62,026 bases of DNA from Halovenus aranensis (lineage in GTDB: Archaea > Halobacteriota > Halobacteria > Halobacteriales > Haloarculaceae): assembly GCF_900100385.1 (NCBI RefSeq), contig NZ_FNFC01000017.1:1-62026 (forward strand), in the 5' to 3' direction. This document shows positions 53,136 to 61,358 of the stretch, piece after piece. The notes under the pieces are model-generated. The model worked only from the letters and a program-made list of their open reading frames with translations, made no database searches and was not told the DNA's origin. Each line of letters starts with the position of its first letter. Within the stretch, counting starts at the first letter, position 1. A program made the translations under genes and the position numbers.

Positions 53136-54586
53136 CTGTCTCCGCGGGCCTGTTCGAACATCGAAATTGCTTGCTCTCTGCGCTCGCTGTGGTCGACGAT
53201 TGGATGAGCGTAGTCGGCTGCGTGCATCCGCCTTGTTCCCGGCTCGAGTTCGTGCCAGGAGTGGATGACATCTGCCGGCACGCCCTGGAGCTCCTCAACG
53301 TATCGCTTGATGTATTCTGCGTCCGGGTCGTAGCGCTCGCCTTGGGTCATGGGGTTGAACACCCGGAAATACGGCTGGGCGTCGGTCCCGGTCGAGGCGG
53401 CCCACTGCCAGCCGCCGTTGTCGTTTGCGGTATCGTGGTCGACGAGTTTTGTCCGGAACCAGTCGTAGCCCTCCCGCCAGTCGATGAGCAGGTCTTTGGT
53501 CAGGAACGAGGCGACAATCATCCGAACTCTGTTGTGCACGAACGCCTCCTCCCGGAGCTGTCGCATACCCGCGTCCACGATTGGGTAGCCTGTCTCCCCG
53601 TCTTTCCACGCCTGGAGGGCCGCCTCGTCCTCGCGCCAGGCCACCTCGTTTTCGTAGGATTTGAAGTTGTTCGTCACCACATCCGGCCGGTCCCAGAGAA
53701 CCTGTGTGTAGAATTCGCGCCAGGCCAGTTGGTCCTGGAACTCTTCGACAGACTCGCGTTCGTCCTCGGAGTCGGCTGCCTCGCGGGCTCGCTCGGTCGC
53801 CTCGTAGACGGTCCTGATGCCGATAGTCCCGTATTTGAGATGGACTGAGAGCCGAGAACTGCAGTCGTCGGCCGGATAGTCACGGCGCTCGGCGTACCGG
53901 TAGATATCACGTTCACAGAACGCATCGAGGAGCTCTTGGGCGCGTTCGGTCCCGCCTGCTGGGATATCGGCTTCGGGTTCCTCGAATCCGAGTTCAACCA
54001 TCGTCGGAACTTCGGCGTAGCGCTGTACTCCGTCGTGGTTGTCGATGGCGGCAGCGACCTGCTCGGCCGCAGTTCCTTCAACACCAACCAGTTCGTCGGC
54101 CGCGGGCGGGGGAGCGGCGTCGTCTTTCGCTCTGTCGTGCCACTTCCGGGAGAAGTAGGTGAACACCTTGTAGGGGTCGCCGTCGTTTGTCGTTATCTCA
54201 CCGGGGCGGTGGTGGACCGCGTCGTCGACGGACTTTCTCTCGATGCCAGCCTCGTCGAGTTCGCGACGGACAGCGACGTCACGCTCGCGTGCCAGCCCGG
54301 AGTAGTCCCGGCACCAGGTGACTGTCGAGGCATCCAGCACCTCGGCGAGGGCAGGCACCACAGTCGTCGGGGAGCCGTGTGCGAGCAGTAAATCGCTGCC
54401 GCGCTCTCGATAGTCGGCCCGGAGCGTTCGGAGCGAGTCCAGTAAGAACGCCATCCGTGGCGGAGCCGCGTGGTCGAGTACTGATGGGTCGAACACGAAC
54501 AACGGCAGTGTCTCCGAGTCGGGGCCGCCGTGTAGGCCCAGGTTATCGGAGAGACGGAGGTCCCGCCGGTGCCAGTGAAGGTGCAT
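53132..54586 (-). CDS. phr: deoxyribodipyrimidine photolyase
   Basis: A 484-residue cryptochrome/photolyase family enzyme that splits UV-induced pyrimidine dimers using light. It has the N-terminal antenna domain (MHLHWHRRDLRLSDNLGL) and the C-terminal FAD domain with SVHLKYGTIGIRTVY, WREFYTQVLW, GYPIVDAGMRQL, HNRVRMIVASFL and ASTGTDAQPYFRVFNP. These are class I CPD photolyase features; a cryptochrome role is not excluded. Its stop overlaps the serpin stop in CTAG. Confidence 0.95.
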   Translation of the reverse strand: MHLHWHRRDLRLSDNLGLHGGPDSETLPLFVFDPSVLDHAAPPRMAFLLDSLRTLRADYRERGSDLLLAHGSPTTVVPALAEVLDASTVTWCRDYSGLARERDVAVRRELDEAGIERKSVDDAVHHRPGEITTNDGDPYKVFTYFSRKWHDRAKDDAAPPPAADELVGVEGTAAEQVAAAIDNHDGVQRYAEVPTMVELGFEEPEADIPAGGTERAQELLDAFCERDIYRYAERRDYPADDCSSRLSVHLKYGTIGIRTVYEATERAREAADSEDERESVEEFQDQLAWREFYTQVLWDRPDVVTNNFKSYENEVAWREDEAALQAWKDGETGYPIVDAGMRQLREEAFVHNRVRMIVASFLTKDLLIDWREGYDWFRTKLVDHDTANDNGGWQWAASTGTDAQPYFRVFNPMTQGERYDPDAEYIKRYVEELQGVPADVIHSWHELEPGTRRMHAADYAHPIVDHSERREQAISMFEQARGDS

Positions 54587-54634
54587 GGCTGAGGGTAGGA
54601 CTCGGCGTACTTCAAGATGGGTTCTCCACGCCCG

Positions 54635-54862
54635 CTAGTGTTGCGTGTAGAGGGGGTTGCCGACAAGCAGTTCGGGGCGGTCTGTCGTCGGCGACACAGC
54701 CAGAAACGGCCGTTCGACCGGTCCGAACACGTCGACGACGGTGCCGACATCTGTTAGTGACTCGTCGACGAGGGCCGTCCCGAGGTCCGGCACAGTCTCG
54801 TCGGTGCTGCGGACGACGACCAGGCCCTGGGCGGTTCCGAGGGCGGTACCAGCGCGTTCCAT
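54635..54862 (-). CDS. gar1: H/ACA RNP protein Gar1-like
   Basis: A 75-residue beta-barrel protein, GTALGTAQGLVVVRSTDE, then DLGTALVDESLTDVGTVVDVFGPVERPFLAVSP, matching archaeal Gar1, which joins Cbf5, Nop10 and L7Ae in RNA-guided pseudouridylation. The ATG at 54862 overlaps the srp19 stop as TGATG, showing coupled translation; a GTG one codon earlier is the alternative. The srp19-gar1 order is, as I recall, common in haloarchaea. Confidence 0.85.
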   Translation of the reverse strand: MERAGTALGTAQGLVVVRSTDETVPDLGTALVDESLTDVGTVVDVFGPVERPFLAVSPTTDRPELLVGNPLYTQH

Positions 54863-55137
54863 CACCGGAGTGCGTCGAGATATGCCGCAGTCGCACCGAG
54901 GAGGTCGCTTTTCGTCGCGTCCCCGGCGTCTTTGACCAGCACTCTGCCTCTGGGTTCGTACTCTCTCGGATACACCTTCTCCCGCTCGATGACCGCGTCG
55001 TATCCGACCTGCTGAACCGCCTGTGCAATCTCGTCGACCGTCGGCTCGGAGACGGCCAACTCCATCGGGATGCGTCGTCCCTCGGAACGCGGGAGGTCAG
55101 CATCCAGGTACGCCGGCCAGATGACGTTCTCGACCAT
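54862..55137 (-). CDS. srp19: signal recognition particle protein SRP19
   Basis: A 91-residue SRP19 that binds the SRP RNA and promotes SRP54 assembly for targeting of membrane and secreted proteins. The sequence [40 protein letters not shown] and [13 protein letters not shown] are conserved. The ATG at 55137 is preferred by homology; MDD three codons earlier would also be in frame. It is the first gene of the pair with gar1 and is divergent from the zinc-ribbon gene. Confidence 0.93.
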   Translation of the reverse strand: MVENVIWPAYLDADLPRSEGRRIPMELAVSEPTVDEIAQAVQQVGYDAVIEREKVYPREYEPRGRVLVKDAGDATKSDLLGATAAYLDALR

Positions 55138-55202
55138 ATCGTCCATTTCGTGTACGGGGATACATACCTCTTGTTTTGCACGGCCGGGCCAGTTTCATTA
55201 GG

Positions 55203-55610
55203 ATGGCTCTCGAATCTCCGTCTGTGGTCGACGAAAACTCCGACCTGGAAGCAGATACGGGCGGCTCGAACCCACAGGGCGCTAATATGGACCCGACGGT
55301 TCGCTGCTCGACGTGTGGTCGTGAGTGGCAACTCACCTACGAACTCGAAGAGCTTCACGCCGGGAACCGTGCCATCGAACAGTTCGCACTGGACCATCAC
55401 AGACATACCGGACACTACCCGGATAACGTGTCGCCTTGGACGGCCACCTGTCGGGCCTGTCCTGCCGAGGAACTGTACCTCGAAGAGCGGCCTGCGATGC
55501 GGTTCGGGCGCACTCATGCCCGTCACACGGACCACGAGGTTGTCGTCACCGGCCCTGACGGCGAGCAAGAGACCGTTGAAGGCGCACACGTCACGCATAC
55601 TGACCGATAG
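55203..55610 (+). CDS. small zinc-binding protein of unknown function
   Basis: From 55203 the protein is 135 residues: a non-conserved acidic start, then MDPTVRCSTCGREWQLTYELEEL and CRAC (TCRACPAEEL), which make a C-X2-C/C-X2-C zinc site, plus many histidines (LDHHRHTGHYP and THARHTDHE). An internal ATG at 55287 (MDPTVRC) may be the true start because homology appears to begin there. It lies 96 bp before cheF on the same strand. No function is known. Confidence 0.65.
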   Translation: MALESPSVVDENSDLEADTGGSNPQGANMDPTVRCSTCGREWQLTYELEELHAGNRAIEQFALDHHRHTGHYPDNVSPWTATCRACPAEELYLEERPAMRFGRTHARHTDHEVVVTGPDGEQETVEGAHVTHTDR

Positions 55611-55663
55611 GGCGTCAGTGGCGTCAGCCGTCCGTCCTGCAGGAGTCAGACGACGTGAGAGTG

Positions 55664-55671
55664 CTTTTATA
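55664..55671 (+). promoter_or_regulatory. TATA box CTTTTATA before the first cheF gene
   Basis: It lies about 40 nt before the ATG at 55707, implying a short leader of roughly 12-15 nt. It suggests that cheF transcription starts here rather than from the zinc-protein gene. Confidence 0.5.
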
Positions 55672-55706
55672 CCGGCCCCGCATAGCATCACATACGAGCA
55701 TTGGGT

Positions 55707-56573
55707 ATGAGCGAGGGGGAACAGAAGCTCGTCGACACAGCGGGTGACTACCTGTACGCGATAAAAAACGGCGAGCAGCTGCCAGACGCGAACTGGCGGT
55801 CCTGTCGCGTCATGCTGACCAACGAGCGACTCGTCCTCTCGACGAACGGGGGCAAGCAGGCGATTCCCTACTCGAATATCAGGCTTCTCGACGACGACGC
55901 CGTTCTGCCCGAGGAGTACAGGGACACAACGGCCACGCCGCTTCGAATCGGCAGTAACGTCATCCTCGTCGACGCCCAACAGGTCGATTCCTTCGAGGTC
56001 GAGTTCTGTCGGGCGGCACTGCACGACGAGGTGATTCTGACGAAGCATCCGGCGAAAGTCGGTGGCGTCATACAGGAGGAAGCGACCTGGTCGAAGGCCC
56101 GGTTCAGACTGGACGACGAGACGATTGTTCTCGGGTTGCCCGGAAACGAGACGGTCTCGTTCCCCATCGAGGACGTGGGTACTCTCGACACCGCACAGAA
56201 ACAGGTGATGGGTGAGCAACGAGCTGTCGTCGAGGTCGAACACACGGACGAAGAAGGTCGGAGCGTCGAGACACACTTCTCTGGCACGAACTGGCATACG
56301 GACGCGCTCGAATCGGTGTTGGCGGCCGCAATCGAGAAGCGACAAAACGACCACGAACTGACCGAGATGGAGAGCCAGGTGTTGATGGCGCTATACTCGG
56401 GCGTCTCGCCGTTCGAAATGTCGGATTTCGTCGGTATCGACGTCGAGGAGGTCGAAGAGATATACCAGCGGCTGCTCGAAACGGGTGCCGTCGACAAAGT
56501 TCGCGAGCGAACTGAGGTGTCGCTGAACGCCCACGGACGGAACCTCGCGAGTGAGGCGATGAACGAGCGATGA
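55707..56573 (+). CDS. cheF1: taxis protein CheF, first paralogue
   Basis: A 288-residue CheF-family (DUF439) protein. In Halobacterium salinarum CheF proteins bind CheY, CheD and CheC2 and are needed for archaellar rotation switching. Shared features with its neighbour are the N-terminal AGDYLYAIKNG, CRVMLTNERLVL, KHPAKVGGVIQ and the C-terminal VLMALYSGVSPFEMSDFVGIDVEEVEEIYQRLLE, a winged-helix-like end. No CheA, CheY or arl genes are adjacent. The ATG at 55707 is chosen over a TTG two codons upstream. Gene numbering is provisional. Confidence 0.88.
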   Translation: MSEGEQKLVDTAGDYLYAIKNGEQLPDANWRSCRVMLTNERLVLSTNGGKQAIPYSNIRLLDDDAVLPEEYRDTTATPLRIGSNVILVDAQQVDSFEVEFCRAALHDEVILTKHPAKVGGVIQEEATWSKARFRLDDETIVLGLPGNETVSFPIEDVGTLDTAQKQVMGEQRAVVEVEHTDEEGRSVETHFSGTNWHTDALESVLAAAIEKRQNDHELTEMESQVLMALYSGVSPFEMSDFVGIDVEEVEEIYQRLLETGAVDKVRERTEVSLNAHGRNLASEAMNER

Positions 56574-56643
56574 GGCGTCGACTCGGCGGCCACAACGTAT
56601 AATTGGGTGGGAACCCGAAATCTGAGTACGAACCCGGCGTTCT

Positions 56644-57507
56644 ATGAGCACGTCAGAAACGAAAATCGAAGATGCGCAGGGGAAGTATCTCCACGCCGTC
56701 AAAAACGGCCAGGAGCTCACGGACGCCGAGTGGCAACAGTGCCGCGTCATGCTGACGAACAAGCGAATTGCTATTGTCGGTGACGGTAAAATCTCGATTC
56801 CGCTGGGTGATATCGACCAGATGGGCGAGCGCTACGACCTGAACCAGCAGGCCGCCTCGGAGACGCGGTACACGACGCTGTATGTCGACGACGACGTTTT
56901 GCTGGTCACGACACCAGACCACGACACGTTCGAGACGAATTTCTACAGGGCGTTTCTGGACGGTGCCGTCATCTACGTCAAACATCCGGCAGTCGTCGGT
57001 GGAGTCGTTCAGGGCACAGAGTGGCAGCGCGGCCGGCTCAAGGTGACAAAAGAGAGCGTACGGATGGTGCTCGAGGACGGCCAGAAGTTCGACATCGAAC
57101 GCGACGATATCGGCGAGTTCGAGACCGACGAGCGCGGTGTCGCCGGCGAGCAGCGCAACGTCCTCGAAGTCGAACACACCGACGGCGAGGGTCGGAGTGT
57201 CCAGACCTACCTCTCGGGACGAGAACACCATATCTCCGTCCTGAAACAGCTACTCGAAGAGGGGGCAGAGCAAAACCGTGCAGACCTCGAACTCGACCCA
57301 ATCGAGCGTCGTGTGGTGATGGCGCTGTATTCGGGTGTGTCTCCGTTCGCGATTTCAGAGTTCGTCGGCATCGACGTCGAGCGAGTCGAGGAGATATACG
57401 ACCGGCTTATCGAACTCGATGTCATCGAGACCGTCCGGGAGCGCAAGGAAGTGACATTAACCGCACAAGGCCGAAAGGTAGCCGGCGAGGCGATGGGCGA
57501 CCAGTAG
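56644..57507 (+). CDS. cheF2: taxis protein CheF, second paralogue
   Basis: A 287-residue CheF-family protein 70 bp downstream of the first. Identical or similar blocks include YLHAVKNGQEL, CRVMLTNKRIAIV, KHPAVVGGVVQGTEW, VLEVEHTDGEGRSVQT and VVMALYSGVSPFAISEFVGIDVERVEEIYDRL. The N-terminal third is more divergent. Its own CGTATAATTG element (about 56597-56606) suggests a separate promoter. The pair probably arose by tandem duplication and may link different CheY or adaptor inputs to the archaellum. Confidence 0.88.
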   Translation: MSTSETKIEDAQGKYLHAVKNGQELTDAEWQQCRVMLTNKRIAIVGDGKISIPLGDIDQMGERYDLNQQAASETRYTTLYVDDDVLLVTTPDHDTFETNFYRAFLDGAVIYVKHPAVVGGVVQGTEWQRGRLKVTKESVRMVLEDGQKFDIERDDIGEFETDERGVAGEQRNVLEVEHTDGEGRSVQTYLSGREHHISVLKQLLEEGAEQNRADLELDPIERRVVMALYSGVSPFAISEFVGIDVERVEEIYDRLIELDVIETVRERKEVTLTAQGRKVAGEAMGDQ

Positions 57508-57549
57508 CGGGGACACAAACTTCATGTCTACTGGCTGTTATCGACCTGT

Positions 57550-58737
57550 ATGAACATATCAACAGCGGTCGTGTTGGCAGCCGGCGAAGGGACACGGCTC
57601 CGGCCGTTGACACACAACCGGCCGAAGCCGATGTTGCCCGCGGCAGACCAACCCATTTTGCAACACGTTCTCGATGCACTCGTCGAGGCCGGGATGCAAG
57701 AGATTATCCTGGTCGTTGGCTACCGCAAAGAGCGTGTTCAGGAGCATTTCGGGTCGCATTACCGGTCGACGCCGCTGACCTACGTCACACAGGACAAACA
57801 GCTCGGTAGTGGACACGCCCTTTTACAGGCCCGAACCGCGGTCGATGGCCCACACGTGGTTGTCAACGGAGACAAGCTCATCGACGGCGGGTCTGTGTCA
57901 CGGGTCGTCGACGCATTCGACGACGACACGATTTCGATGGCCGTCGTCGACCGGTCGAATGCTAGCCAGTACGGCGTCGTCAAACTCGACGGCGAGCAGG
58001 TGACCGAGCTACAGGAAAAGCCAGACACAGATGAACACAGGCTCATCAACGCCGGCGTCTACGCCTTCTCGGCCGAGATGTTCGAGACAATCGAAGAGAC
58101 GCCGCGGCGAGATGGAGAGCTCATTCTTTCCGATGCCATCACCGAACAGATTGGCCACGGCGACGTGCGCGCGGTCAGAATTGACGGGCTCTGGGCCGAC
58201 GCGACCTATCCCTGGGACCTCCTGCACGTCGCAAACGAGGTCTTCGAGCGTGGTCGAGTCGGAACGACGACACAGGACGACGGGCTCTGGGTCGACGAGG
58301 ATGCATCGGTCCACGAAACCGCGGTGTTACAGCCCCCGGTCGTCGTCGGTCCGGACTGCGAAGTCGGTCCATCGGCGGTCGTCGGACCGAACGTCTCGCT
58401 GGCCGAAAACACGACCATCGGGGCGAATGTCACGCTCGAACGCGCAGTCATCGACAGCGACTGCCGAATCGGCCACGGTTCAACGGTCGTCGATGCGGTC
58501 CTCGGCCAAGACGTCGACCTAGGCGTGAACGTGACAGTACCCGGTGGCCCCGGAGACGTTCGCGTCGGCAACGAGATGTTCGAATCCCAGCGGCTGGGTG
58601 CCGTCTTGGCCGACCGGGTTCGGGCGGTCGGAAACGTCGCCTTCGAACCGGGGACGCTCGTCGGCACCGGGGCCTCGATTGAGACGGGTGCGACCGTCGA
58701 CGGGCTCGTCGGTGCACAGACGGAGGTGGTGCGATAA
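57550..58737 (+). CDS. GlmU-like bifunctional sugar-1-phosphate nucleotidylyltransferase/acetyltransferase
   Basis: A 395-residue protein. The N-terminal nucleotidyltransferase (1-230) has VLAAGEGTRLRPLTHNRPKPMLP, VTQDKQLGSGHALLQA, VVVNGDKLI and EKPDTDEHRLINAGVY. The C-terminal left-handed beta-helix (240-395) has hexapeptide repeats (VGPDCEVGPSAVVGPNVSLAENTTIGANVT). Archaeal proteins of this build make UDP-GlcNAc or other NDP-sugars from sugar-1-phosphates and may acetylate glucosamine-1-phosphate. Overlap of its TAA with the glmS ATG (TAATG) shows translational coupling and supports a role in UDP-GlcNAc synthesis. Confidence 0.9.
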   Translation: MNISTAVVLAAGEGTRLRPLTHNRPKPMLPAADQPILQHVLDALVEAGMQEIILVVGYRKERVQEHFGSHYRSTPLTYVTQDKQLGSGHALLQARTAVDGPHVVVNGDKLIDGGSVSRVVDAFDDDTISMAVVDRSNASQYGVVKLDGEQVTELQEKPDTDEHRLINAGVYAFSAEMFETIEETPRRDGELILSDAITEQIGHGDVRAVRIDGLWADATYPWDLLHVANEVFERGRVGTTTQDDGLWVDEDASVHETAVLQPPVVVGPDCEVGPSAVVGPNVSLAENTTIGANVTLERAVIDSDCRIGHGSTVVDAVLGQDVDLGVNVTVPGGPGDVRVGNEMFESQRLGAVLADRVRAVGNVAFEPGTLVGTGASIETGATVDGLVGAQTEVVR

Positions 58738-60551
58738 TGTGTGGCATCATCGGCTGTATCGGTCGTGGCGACGAAACGCTTGATACGCTCGTCCACGGGC
58801 TCGAAAAGCTCGAATACCGAGGGTACGATTCCGCGGGAATTGCGCTTCTCGACGAGGAGCTGTCCACCTGCAAGACCTCGGGCAAAATCGCGGACCTCCG
58901 CGAGAAACTCGACGGCAGAGACCTCTCCGGTGAGGTCGGCATCGGCCACACCCGCTGGAGTACGCACGGACCACCGACCGACGAGAACGCCCATCCACAC
59001 GCAGACTGCACCGGCGACATAGCGGTCGTACACAACGGCATCATCGAGAACTACCAGCCGGTGCGCGACGAACTGGTCGCCGACGGCCACCGATTCACGA
59101 GCGATACCGACACCGAAGTCGTCCCACACCTCATCGAGAGCAAGCTCTCGGCGGGACTCTCACCCGATGAAGCCTTCCGAGAGACGGTCGATCGGCTCGA
59201 AGGAAGCTACGCGATTGCCGCACTCATCGAGGATGCGGACGGGCTATTCGTCGCCCGGAACGATTCGCCGCTTGTCGTCGGGCTCGGTGCGGGTGCAAGT
59301 CCCGACGCCGACGGCGGCGCGTTTTTCATCGCGAGCGACGTGCCAGCGTTCCGTGACTTTACCGGCGATGTTATCTACCTCGAAGACGGCGAGTTCGCCC
59401 GTCTGGACGGTAGGCTGACGGTAACCGACAGCCAGGGGTCCCAAGTTACGAAAGATGTTCACACCGTCGAGTGGGACGCCGAAGAGACCGGAAAGAGTGG
59501 CTACGACCACTTCATGCTCAAAGAGATTCACGAACAACCGCGGGCGCTGCGGCAATGTCTGCGGGGACGAGTCGAAGAGCAGACCGCGTCGGTCGATATC
59601 GGCGACCTCGCCGACCTGGCTCCCACGGGTGTCCAGTTCGTCGCCTGTGGCACGTCGTATCACGCTGCGATGTACGGTGCTCAGCTGTTTCGCGACGCTG
59701 GCGTTCCGGCACAGGCGTTTCTCGCCAGCGAGTACGCCACTTCACCGCCCCCTGTCGGGAACTCGCTGGTAGTCGGTATCAGCCAGAGCGGCGAGACAGC
59801 GGATACGCTTTCGGCACTCCGGGAGGCGGAGAGTCGCGGCGCGCGGACGCTCACGCTGACGAACACCGTCGGGTCGACGATGGACCGCGAGTGTGACCAC
59901 ACGCTCTATATCCGGTCAGGCCCTGAAATCGGAGTCGCCGCATCGAAGACGTTCGCCGGCCAGTTGACCGCGCTGAACCTCTTTTCGATGGCGACTGCCG
60001 AGCGAAACAGTACGCGGCGGGACGTGGTGCCGGAACTTCGTAAGCTTCCGGGAAACGTCCAGAAGATTCTGGACTCCTCGTCGGCCGAGGCTGTCGCCGA
60101 CTACTACGAAGACGCGGAGTCGTACTTCTTCATCGGCCGCGGCTATCAGTACCCGGTCGCACTCGAAGGAGCGTTGAAGCTCAAAGAGATTAGCTACGAA
60201 CACGCCGAAGGGTTCGCGGCTGGTGAACTCAAGCACGGGCCGCTGGCGCTCGTCGACGAGAACACGCCGGTGTTTGCCATGGCAGTCGGAGACGACGAGA
60301 AAGCGCGTAAGACACTCGGGAATATCAAAGAGGTCGAGGCACGTGATGCGCCAGTCGTCGCGGTCACTGACGGGCGAAACGACGCCGAACGGTACGCCGA
60401 CCACGTCCTCGAAATCCCGGAGACCCACCCACGCGCTGCTGCTGTGCTGGGCAACGTGCAGCTCCAGCTCGTGTCTTATCACATCGCCGACCAGCTGGGT
60501 CGGTCTATCGACAAGCCGCGAAACCTCGCAAAAAGCGTCACCGTCGAATAG
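58737..60551 (+). CDS. glmS: glutamine--fructose-6-phosphate aminotransferase (isomerising)
   Basis: A 604-residue enzyme making glucosamine-6-phosphate. The N-terminal amidotransferase begins MCGIIGCIG (catalytic Cys2), then YRGYDSAGIAL, GHTRWSTHG and HNGIIENY. The C-terminal half holds two SIS domains (VACGTSYHAAM, ISQSGETADT, ASKTFAGQLTALNL, KEISYEHAEGFAAGELKHG), ending with the conserved KSVTVE. With the GlmU-like protein it covers two steps of UDP-GlcNAc synthesis; GlmM is not in the window. It ends 11 bp from rpl21e, which is convergent. Confidence 0.97.
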   Translation: MCGIIGCIGRGDETLDTLVHGLEKLEYRGYDSAGIALLDEELSTCKTSGKIADLREKLDGRDLSGEVGIGHTRWSTHGPPTDENAHPHADCTGDIAVVHNGIIENYQPVRDELVADGHRFTSDTDTEVVPHLIESKLSAGLSPDEAFRETVDRLEGSYAIAALIEDADGLFVARNDSPLVVGLGAGASPDADGGAFFIASDVPAFRDFTGDVIYLEDGEFARLDGRLTVTDSQGSQVTKDVHTVEWDAEETGKSGYDHFMLKEIHEQPRALRQCLRGRVEEQTASVDIGDLADLAPTGVQFVACGTSYHAAMYGAQLFRDAGVPAQAFLASEYATSPPPVGNSLVVGISQSGETADTLSALREAESRGARTLTLTNTVGSTMDRECDHTLYIRSGPEIGVAASKTFAGQLTALNLFSMATAERNSTRRDVVPELRKLPGNVQKILDSSSAEAVADYYEDAESYFFIGRGYQYPVALEGALKLKEISYEHAEGFAAGELKHGPLALVDENTPVFAMAVGDDEKARKTLGNIKEVEARDAPVVAVTDGRNDAERYADHVLEIPETHPRAAAVLGNVQLQLVSYHIADQLGRSIDKPRNLAKSVTVE

Positions 60552-60562
60552 GCTTCGCGCCC

Positions 60563-60856
60563 TTACTCGTCTTTCAGCGTGAGGTGTGCAGGCTTTGCAA
60601 TCAGCTTCTTCTCGGTCGAACCGTCGGTAATCTCGACCTGGTAGGCTTCGCCCTGCTCACCGACGACAGTTCCGACTTCGCCGTTAAATCGAGGGTGGAA
60701 GCGACCCTCCTGCGAGGACGGGTCGAGACTCAGGTGGACCCTGTCGCCGGTCTCGAACTGCTGGACGGCCTGCTGTGGCGGTGACGTGCCACGCGAGCGT
60801 GCGTCGTTCTGTAGTTTGTGCCGGGTTCCCTGCTGTGGTCCGTTGGAGTTGGGCAT
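60563..60856 (-). CDS. rpl21e: 50S ribosomal protein L21e
   Basis: A 97-residue ribosomal protein. [34 protein letters not shown] is followed by [33 protein letters not shown], the KOW-like beta-barrel of L21e. Unlike most proteins here it keeps a basic N-terminal tail. The ATG at 60856 is used; nine extra codons upstream lack homology. A minus-strand CTTTTTTAAG element upstream is the likely TATA box. Confidence 0.95.
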   Translation of the reverse strand: MPNSNGPQQGTRHKLQNDARSRGTSPPQQAVQQFETGDRVHLSLDPSSQEGRFHPRFNGEVGTVVGEQGEAYQVEITDGSTEKKLIAKPAHLTLKDE

Positions 60857-60914
60857 TCGTGAGAACCCGTAATCCTGTCGCACTTAAAAAAGAAGCGTTC
60901 TCGAACCGCAGCGG

Positions 60915-61160
60915 TCAGCGTTGCCAGTAGTCGACGGTCCGGAAGAGGACATACAGCAATCCGTTGAGAAACCCAGTCGCCACAAGAACCGTCCCGAGCT
61001 GTGGGCCGAGCGTCTCGAAGAGGCTCCCAGGGCCGCCGATATCTCCGAGGCCGTGTGTTGCGACTGCCGCGAGCACGCCCCAGACGAGCAGGATTGCCGC
61101 GATGTATGCGCCTTCTTCGACGTACTCTGCTACTGGCTTTGGTGGGTCGATGGAAGGCAT
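60915..61160 (-). CDS. small membrane protein, two helices
   Basis: An 81-residue protein starting MPSIDPPKPVAEYVEEGAYIAAILLVWGVLAAVA. The second helix is TLGPQLGTVLVATGFLNGLLYVLF, ending RTVDYWQR. No family recognised. The start at 61160 is preferred, but 61202 (MTRPMWLLL) is also possible and would add a hydrophobic lead. It lies upstream of rpl21e on the same strand, 58 bp away. Confidence 0.62.
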   Translation of the reverse strand: MPSIDPPKPVAEYVEEGAYIAAILLVWGVLAAVATHGLGDIGGPGSLFETLGPQLGTVLVATGFLNGLLYVLFRTVDYWQR

Positions 61161-61248
61161 CTCGGCTGCCGATATCAACAGCAGCCACATTGGTCTTGTC
61201 ATCTGGGAACCGGGTGACCGCACAACACACTCGGTTTCATCCGATGGG

Positions 61249-61254
61249 TTTAAG
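61249..61254 (+). promoter_or_regulatory. TATA box of the tRNA-Ala gene
   Basis: TTTAAG in GGGTTTAAGC, about 35 bp before the first tRNA base, a normal archaeal spacing with a short leader. Confidence 0.5.
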
Positions 61255-61285
61255 CAAGCCCACCGAAAACCAGAGAGTGACGCGC

Positions 61286-61357
61286 GGGCTCGTAGATCAG
61301 TGGTAGATCACTCCCTTGGCATGGGAGAGGCCCCGGGTTCAAATCCCGGCGAGTCCA
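61286..61357 (+). tRNA. tRNA-Ala, anticodon GGC
   Basis: A 72-nt cloverleaf: acceptor GGGCTCG pairs CGAGTCC (one G-U), D stem GATC/GATC, anticodon stem CTCCC/GGGAG with loop TTGGCAT (anticodon GGC), T stem CCGGG/CCCGG with loop TTCAAAT, discriminator A. CCA is not encoded. It reads GCC and GCU alanine codons. The last 24 nt, plus one base, recur exactly 106 bp downstream. Confidence 0.97.
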
Positions 61358-61358
61358 T
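61334..61358 (+). repeat. 25-bp direct repeat, copy 1 (tRNA-Ala 3' end), possible att site
   Basis: From the second C of the T-stem to one base past the discriminator. It is identical over 25 bases to 61440-61464. Integrases often use the 3' half of a tRNA gene as an attachment site and rebuild the gene on insertion, so this may be an att core. No integrase is visible in the window. Confidence 0.75.

Noticed and set aside
54379-55710. Plus-strand open frame of 443 codons
   Set aside because: Runs antisense through photolyase, gar1 and srp19 and then out of frame through the zinc protein; no homology.
54612-56354. Minus-strand open frame of 580 codons
   Set aside because: Crosses gar1, srp19, the zinc protein and cheF in a different frame; the product is Arg/Ser-rich and meaningless.
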